Assembly: GCA_937926555.1 (NCBI GenBank)
Contig: CALAZX010000140.1
Coordinates: forward strand, 1 to 6,850
From: an uncultured Negativicutes bacterium
GTDB taxonomy: Bacteria > Bacillota > Negativicutes > Acidaminococcales > Acidaminococcaceae
DNA: 6,850 bases
Reading direction: 5' to 3'
Shown here one piece after another: positions 4,115 to 6,850 of this stretch. Each line of letters begins with the position of its first letter. Positions within the stretch are counted from its first letter, which is position 1. Below the pieces are notes generated by a model, which saw only the letters and a list, made by a program, of their open reading frames with translations, did not search any database and was not told the DNA's origin. Both the position numbers and the translations under genes were made by a program.

Positions 4115-6241
4115 ATGAAAGTTATCAAACGTGACGGCAAGACTGTAGATTTTGACAGCCAGAAGATCGTAGTGGCCATCGAGAAGGCCAATGCTGCTGT
4201 AGAGCCGGAGGAACGCATCTCCGAGGACAAAATCCACGAGATCGCCGACTACGTGCAGAGCAAGAACAGAAGAAGACTGCTGGTTGAGGACATCCAGGAC
4301 ATGGTGGAGCACCAGCTGATGGACGCGGGGAAATTCTCCCTGGCGAAAGCCTATATCATCTACCGTTACCGCCGGGCACTGGTGCGCAAAGCCAACACCA
4401 CCGACGAATCCATCCTCTCCCTCATCCGCAACGACAACAAGGATGTCATGGAGGAGAACAGCAACAAGAACGCCGTGATGGCGTCCACCCAGCGCGACCT
4501 GATCGCCGGCGAGGTTTCCAAGGACCTGACCCGACGCATCGTGCTGCCGGAGAAGATCACCAAGGCCCATGAGGACGGCGTGATCCATTTCCACGACATG
4601 GACTATTTCGTGCAGCCCATTTTCAACTGCTGCCTGATCAATATCGGCGACATGCTGGACAACGGCACTGTCATGAACAGCAAGCTCATCGAGTCTCCCA
4701 AGAGCTTCCAGGTGGCCTGCAACGTGATGACCCAGATCATCGCCTCCGTGGCCTCCAGCCAGTACGGCGGCCAGTCCGTGGACGTGCGGCATCTGGGCAA
4801 GTACCTGCGCCGCAGCAAGGACAAGTTCACCAAGCGCGCCAAGATGGTGCTGGGCGAGGACATCGATCCGAAGATCCTGGAGGCGGTTGTGGACGAGCGG
4901 CTCCGTGAGGAACTGAAAGCCGGCGTGCAGACCATCCAGTACCAGATCAACACCTTGATGACCACCAACGGCCAGTCCCCCTTCGTCACCCTGTTCCTGA
5001 ACCTGCGTGAAGGGGACCCCTACATCGAAGAGAACGCCATGATCATCGAGGAGATTCTGCGCCAGCGCTACCAGGGCATCAAGAACGAGAAGGGCGTGTA
5101 CATCACCCCGGCGTTCCCGAAACTGGTCTACGTGCTGGACGAGCACAACTGCCTGAAAGGCGGCAAATACGACTACCTGACACATCTGGCTGTGAAATGC
5201 AGCACCAAACGGATGTATCCCGACTATATCAGCGCCAAGAAGATGCGCGAGAACTACGAGGGGAACGTGTTCAGTCCCATGGGCTGCCGCAGCTTCCTGT
5301 CCCCCTGGAAGGACGAGAACGGCAACTACAAGTTCGAGGGCCGTTTCAACCAGGGCGTTGTCTCCCTGAACCTGCCCCAGATTGGCATCCTGGCCAAGGG
5401 CGACGAGGAGAAGTTCTTCAAACTGCTGGATGAGCGCCTGGACCTGTGCTACGAGGCGCTGATGTGCCGTCACAACGCGCTGATGGGCACCCGCTCCGAC
5501 GTGAGCCCCATCCACTGGCAGTACGGCGCCATCGCCCGCCTGGCCAAAGGCGAGAAGATCGACAAATACCTGCTGGGCGGGTATTCCACCATCTCCCTGG
5601 GCTACATCGGCGTCTACGAGATGACCCTGGCCATGAAGGGCGTCAGCCACACCACCCCCGAGGGCAAGGAGTTCGCGCTGAAAGTCATGAACCGGATGCG
5701 CGCGGCCTGCGAGAAGTGGAAAGCAGCCACCGGCATCGGCTTCGGTCTCTACGGCACCCCCGCCGAGTCCCTCTGCTACCGTTTCGCACGGGTGGACAAA
5801 GCCCGGTTCGGCAGCATCAGGAACATCACTGACAAAGGCTACTACACCAACTCCTACCATGTTGACGTGCGCGAGCCTATCGACGCCTTCGCCAAGTTCG
5901 AGTTCGAGAGCGAGTTCCAGAAGATCTCCTCCGGCGGCGCCATCAGCTATGTGGAGATCCCCAACATGCAGAAGAACGCCGAGGCGCTGGAGGCCGTGGT
6001 GAAATTCATCTACGACAACATCCAGTACGCCGAGTTCAACACCAAGTCCGACTACTGCATGGTATGCGGCTACGACGGTGAGATCGGCATCAACGACGAC
6101 AACGAGTGGGAATGCCCCCAGTGTCACAACAAGGACCACGCCAAGATGAACGTAACCCGGAGAACCTGCGGGTACCTGGGCGAGAACTTCTGGAATGTGG
6201 GCAAGACCAAAGAGATCAAATCCCGTGTAATGCACCTGTAA
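4115..6241 (+). CDS. nrdD: Anaerobic ribonucleoside-triphosphate reductase (class III), large subunit
   Basis: This 708-residue cytoplasmic enzyme reduces ribonucleoside triphosphates to dNTPs without oxygen, using a glycyl radical. Residues 1 to about 90 form an ATP cone (VIKRDGK at 3-9; the AYIIYRYRRAL segment near 83-93), the allosteric site for overall activity. In the catalytic barrel, Cys172/Cys173 in FNCCLIN and Cys391 in MGCRSFLSPW match the positions of the catalytic cysteines known in E. coli NrdD; Cys391 would carry the thiyl radical. Near the C-terminus a zinc site is complete (Cys648, Cys651, Cys667, Cys670). RTCGYLG follows, with Gly686 as the radical glycine. The length is close to the E. 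coli enzyme's 712 or so, and no key residue is missing. The partner nrdG follows. Upstream sequence suggests NrdR and/or DnaA control. The reductant (formate or a redoxin) was not assigned. Confidence 0.97.
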   Translation: MKVIKRDGKTVDFDSQKIVVAIEKANAAVEPEERISEDKIHEIADYVQSKNRRRLLVEDIQDMVEHQLMDAGKFSLAKAYIIYRYRRALVRKANTTDESILSLIRNDNKDVMEENSNKNAVMASTQRDLIAGEVSKDLTRRIVLPEKITKAHEDGVIHFHDMDYFVQPIFNCCLINIGDMLDNGTVMNSKLIESPKSFQVACNVMTQIIASVASSQYGGQSVDVRHLGKYLRRSKDKFTKRAKMVLGEDIDPKILEAVVDERLREELKAGVQTIQYQINTLMTTNGQSPFVTLFLNLREGDPYIEENAMIIEEILRQRYQGIKNEKGVYITPAFPKLVYVLDEHNCLKGGKYDYLTHLAVKCSTKRMYPDYISAKKMRENYEGNVFSPMGCRSFLSPWKDENGNYKFEGRFNQGVVSLNLPQIGILAKGDEEKFFKLLDERLDLCYEALMCRHNALMGTRSDVSPIHWQYGAIARLAKGEKIDKYLLGGYSTISLGYIGVYEMTLAMKGVSHTTPEGKEFALKVMNRMRAACEKWKAATGIGFGLYGTPAESLCYRFARVDKARFGSIRNITDKGYYTNSYHVDVREPIDAFAKFEFESEFQKISSGGAISYVEIPNMQKNAEALEAVVKFIYDNIQYAEFNTKSDYCMVCGYDGEIGINDDNEWECPQCHNKDHAKMNVTRRTCGYLGENFWNVGKTKEIKSRVMHL

Positions 6242-6251
6242 GATACCGGAG

Positions 6252-6300
6252 AAGCCGTGCGGTCACTGCGACTGACACGGCTTTTCCCCTATCCGGGGAA
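6252..6300 (+). terminator. Double hairpin between nrdD and nrdG, possible partial terminator
   Basis: AAGCCGTG (6252-6259) pairs with CACGGCTT (6276-6283), and the inner bases GGTC/GACT can extend the stem. Only four T follow (6282-6285). Directly after, TTCCCC (6284-6289) pairs with GGGGAA (6295-6300) around a 5-nt loop. With so short a T run, termination would be partial, giving less nrdG than nrdD mRNA, or the stems may protect the nrdD message. No promoter for nrdG was seen in the 112-bp gap. Confidence 0.45.
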
Positions 6301-6353
6301 TGTTTCACGGCGGTTGCCGCAAGGCTTTTATTCAAAATGGAGATGACGTTGAA

Positions 6354-6850
6354 ATGATGAACTACGCAACTTTGAAAAAACATGATATCGCCAACGGTCC
6401 GGGTGTCCGGGTGTCGCTGTTTGTCAGCGGCTGCCGCCACCACTGCCGGGGCTGCTTCAATCCGGAGACCTGGGATTTCCACTACGGGAAGCCCTTCGAC
6501 GAGGCGGTGCTGAAGGAGCTGCTGGACGCCTGTGACCACGAGTACATCAGCGGACTGACGGTGCTGGGCGGCGAGCCCTTCGAGCCGGAGAACCAGCCCA
6601 CGGTGCTCAAGGTGATGGAGGCCTTCAAGGAGCGGTTCCCCGGCAAGACCATCTGGTGCTACAGCGGCTACAACTTCGAGACGGACATCCTGGCGGCGCA
6701 GCTGGGCCCCTGGGAAGTGACGGAGCGGATCCTTCCTCTGATTGACGTGCTGGTGGACGGCGAGTTCCACCTGGAGGAGAAGGATTTGAACCTCCGCTTC
6801 CGGGGCAGCCGGAACCAGCGTGTCATCGACGTGAAGGAGTCCCTGAAGAC
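6354..6850 (+). CDS. nrdG: Anaerobic ribonucleotide reductase activating protein (radical SAM), 3' end cut off
   Basis: The frame is open from ATG 6354 to the window end, giving 165 residues plus two bases with no stop. NrdG proteins are about 155-175 residues, so little is probably missing. It would hold a 4Fe-4S cluster that cleaves S-adenosylmethionine and forms the glycyl radical on NrdD. The CxxxCxxC motif is Cys27, Cys31 and Cys34, in SGCRHHCRGCFN. It is preceded by HDIANGPGVR (10-19), typical of activases, and followed by the SAM-contacting GGEP (72-75). The C-terminal GSRNQRVIDV also fits NrdG. GGAG (6339-6342) lies 11 nt before ATG 6354; the adjacent ATG 6357 is an alternative start. 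nrdD-nrdG is the usual gene order. Confidence 0.95.
   Translation, partial: MMNYATLKKHDIANGPGVRVSLFVSGCRHHCRGCFNPETWDFHYGKPFDEAVLKELLDACDHEYISGLTVLGGEPFEPENQPTVLKVMEAFKERFPGKTIWCYSGYNFETDILAAQLGPWEVTERILPLIDVLVDGEFHLEEKDLNLRFRGSRNQRVIDVKESLK

Noticed and set aside
3911..6235. Very long open frame (774 codons) on the minus strand opposite nrdD
   Set aside because: nrdD is unmistakable on the + strand with all catalytic residues. The antisense frame stays open because G/C-ending codons avoid antisense stops, and its product is a low-complexity His/Leu/Val-rich sequence.
6301..6310. TGTTTCACG, half of a parS/Spo0J site
   Set aside because: The second half of the palindrome is missing (CGGTTGCC follows).

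Overview
The window looks like chromosomal DNA from a GC-rich, anaerobic Firmicute, probably a gut clostridium of the Oscillospiraceae/Lachnospiraceae type. This is inferred from an oxygen-sensitive class III ribonucleotide reductase, energy-coupling-factor (ECF) transport genes, G/C-ending codons, AGGAGG-like ribosome sites and 9-bp DnaA boxes of the TTATCCACA type. Every protein gene lies on the + strand.

Region 1 (1-404) is a noncoding or barely coding leader. It starts AT-rich and holds a good sigma-A-like promoter (TTGACA, 17 bp, TAGACT at 80-108). Seven degenerate 12-bp tandem repeats follow (161-244), readable in one frame as a Cys-Ala-x-Glu tetrapeptide repeat. Next come a GC hairpin with a T run (246-272) and a possible 31-codon upstream ORF whose two Trp codons lie at the ribosome site and start of the next gene.

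Region 2 (405-3325) is a four-gene operon with overlapping stops and starts. It encodes a complete ECF transporter: a TrpP-like substrate-binding S component, two CbiO/EcfA-type ATPases and an EcfT coupling protein. S and its own A, A' and T are encoded together, so this is a dedicated importer. Tryptophan or a related compound is the best guess for the substrate. The ATPases are asymmetric: the first has Glu in place of the Q-loop Gln, and the second has a changed signature and D-loop. All three changes map to the same composite ATP site. A strong intrinsic terminator ends the operon (3523-3560).

Region 3 (3326-4114) is a 789-bp gene-free stretch. It holds several GC hairpins, the ECF terminator, a cluster of eight DnaA-box-like 9-mers (3575-3773; four perfect, four with one mismatch) arranged as two groups around helically phased A/T tracts, an AT-rich promoter segment with NrdR-like motifs, and a roughly 255-nt GC-rich leader that can form hairpins.

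Region 4 (4115-6850) contains nrdD, the anaerobic ribonucleoside-triphosphate reductase with its ATP cone, catalytic cysteines, zinc site and glycyl-radical motif intact. After a 112-bp gap with two hairpins comes nrdG, its radical-SAM activase, cut off by the window end. NrdG would install the glycyl radical on NrdD so that dNTPs can be made without oxygen.

The most interesting element is the DnaA-box cluster directly upstream of nrdD. It could couple dNTP synthesis to replication initiation, act as a DnaA titration site, or be an origin-like element. The asymmetric ATPase pair and the cysteine-repeat leader of the ECF operon come next.
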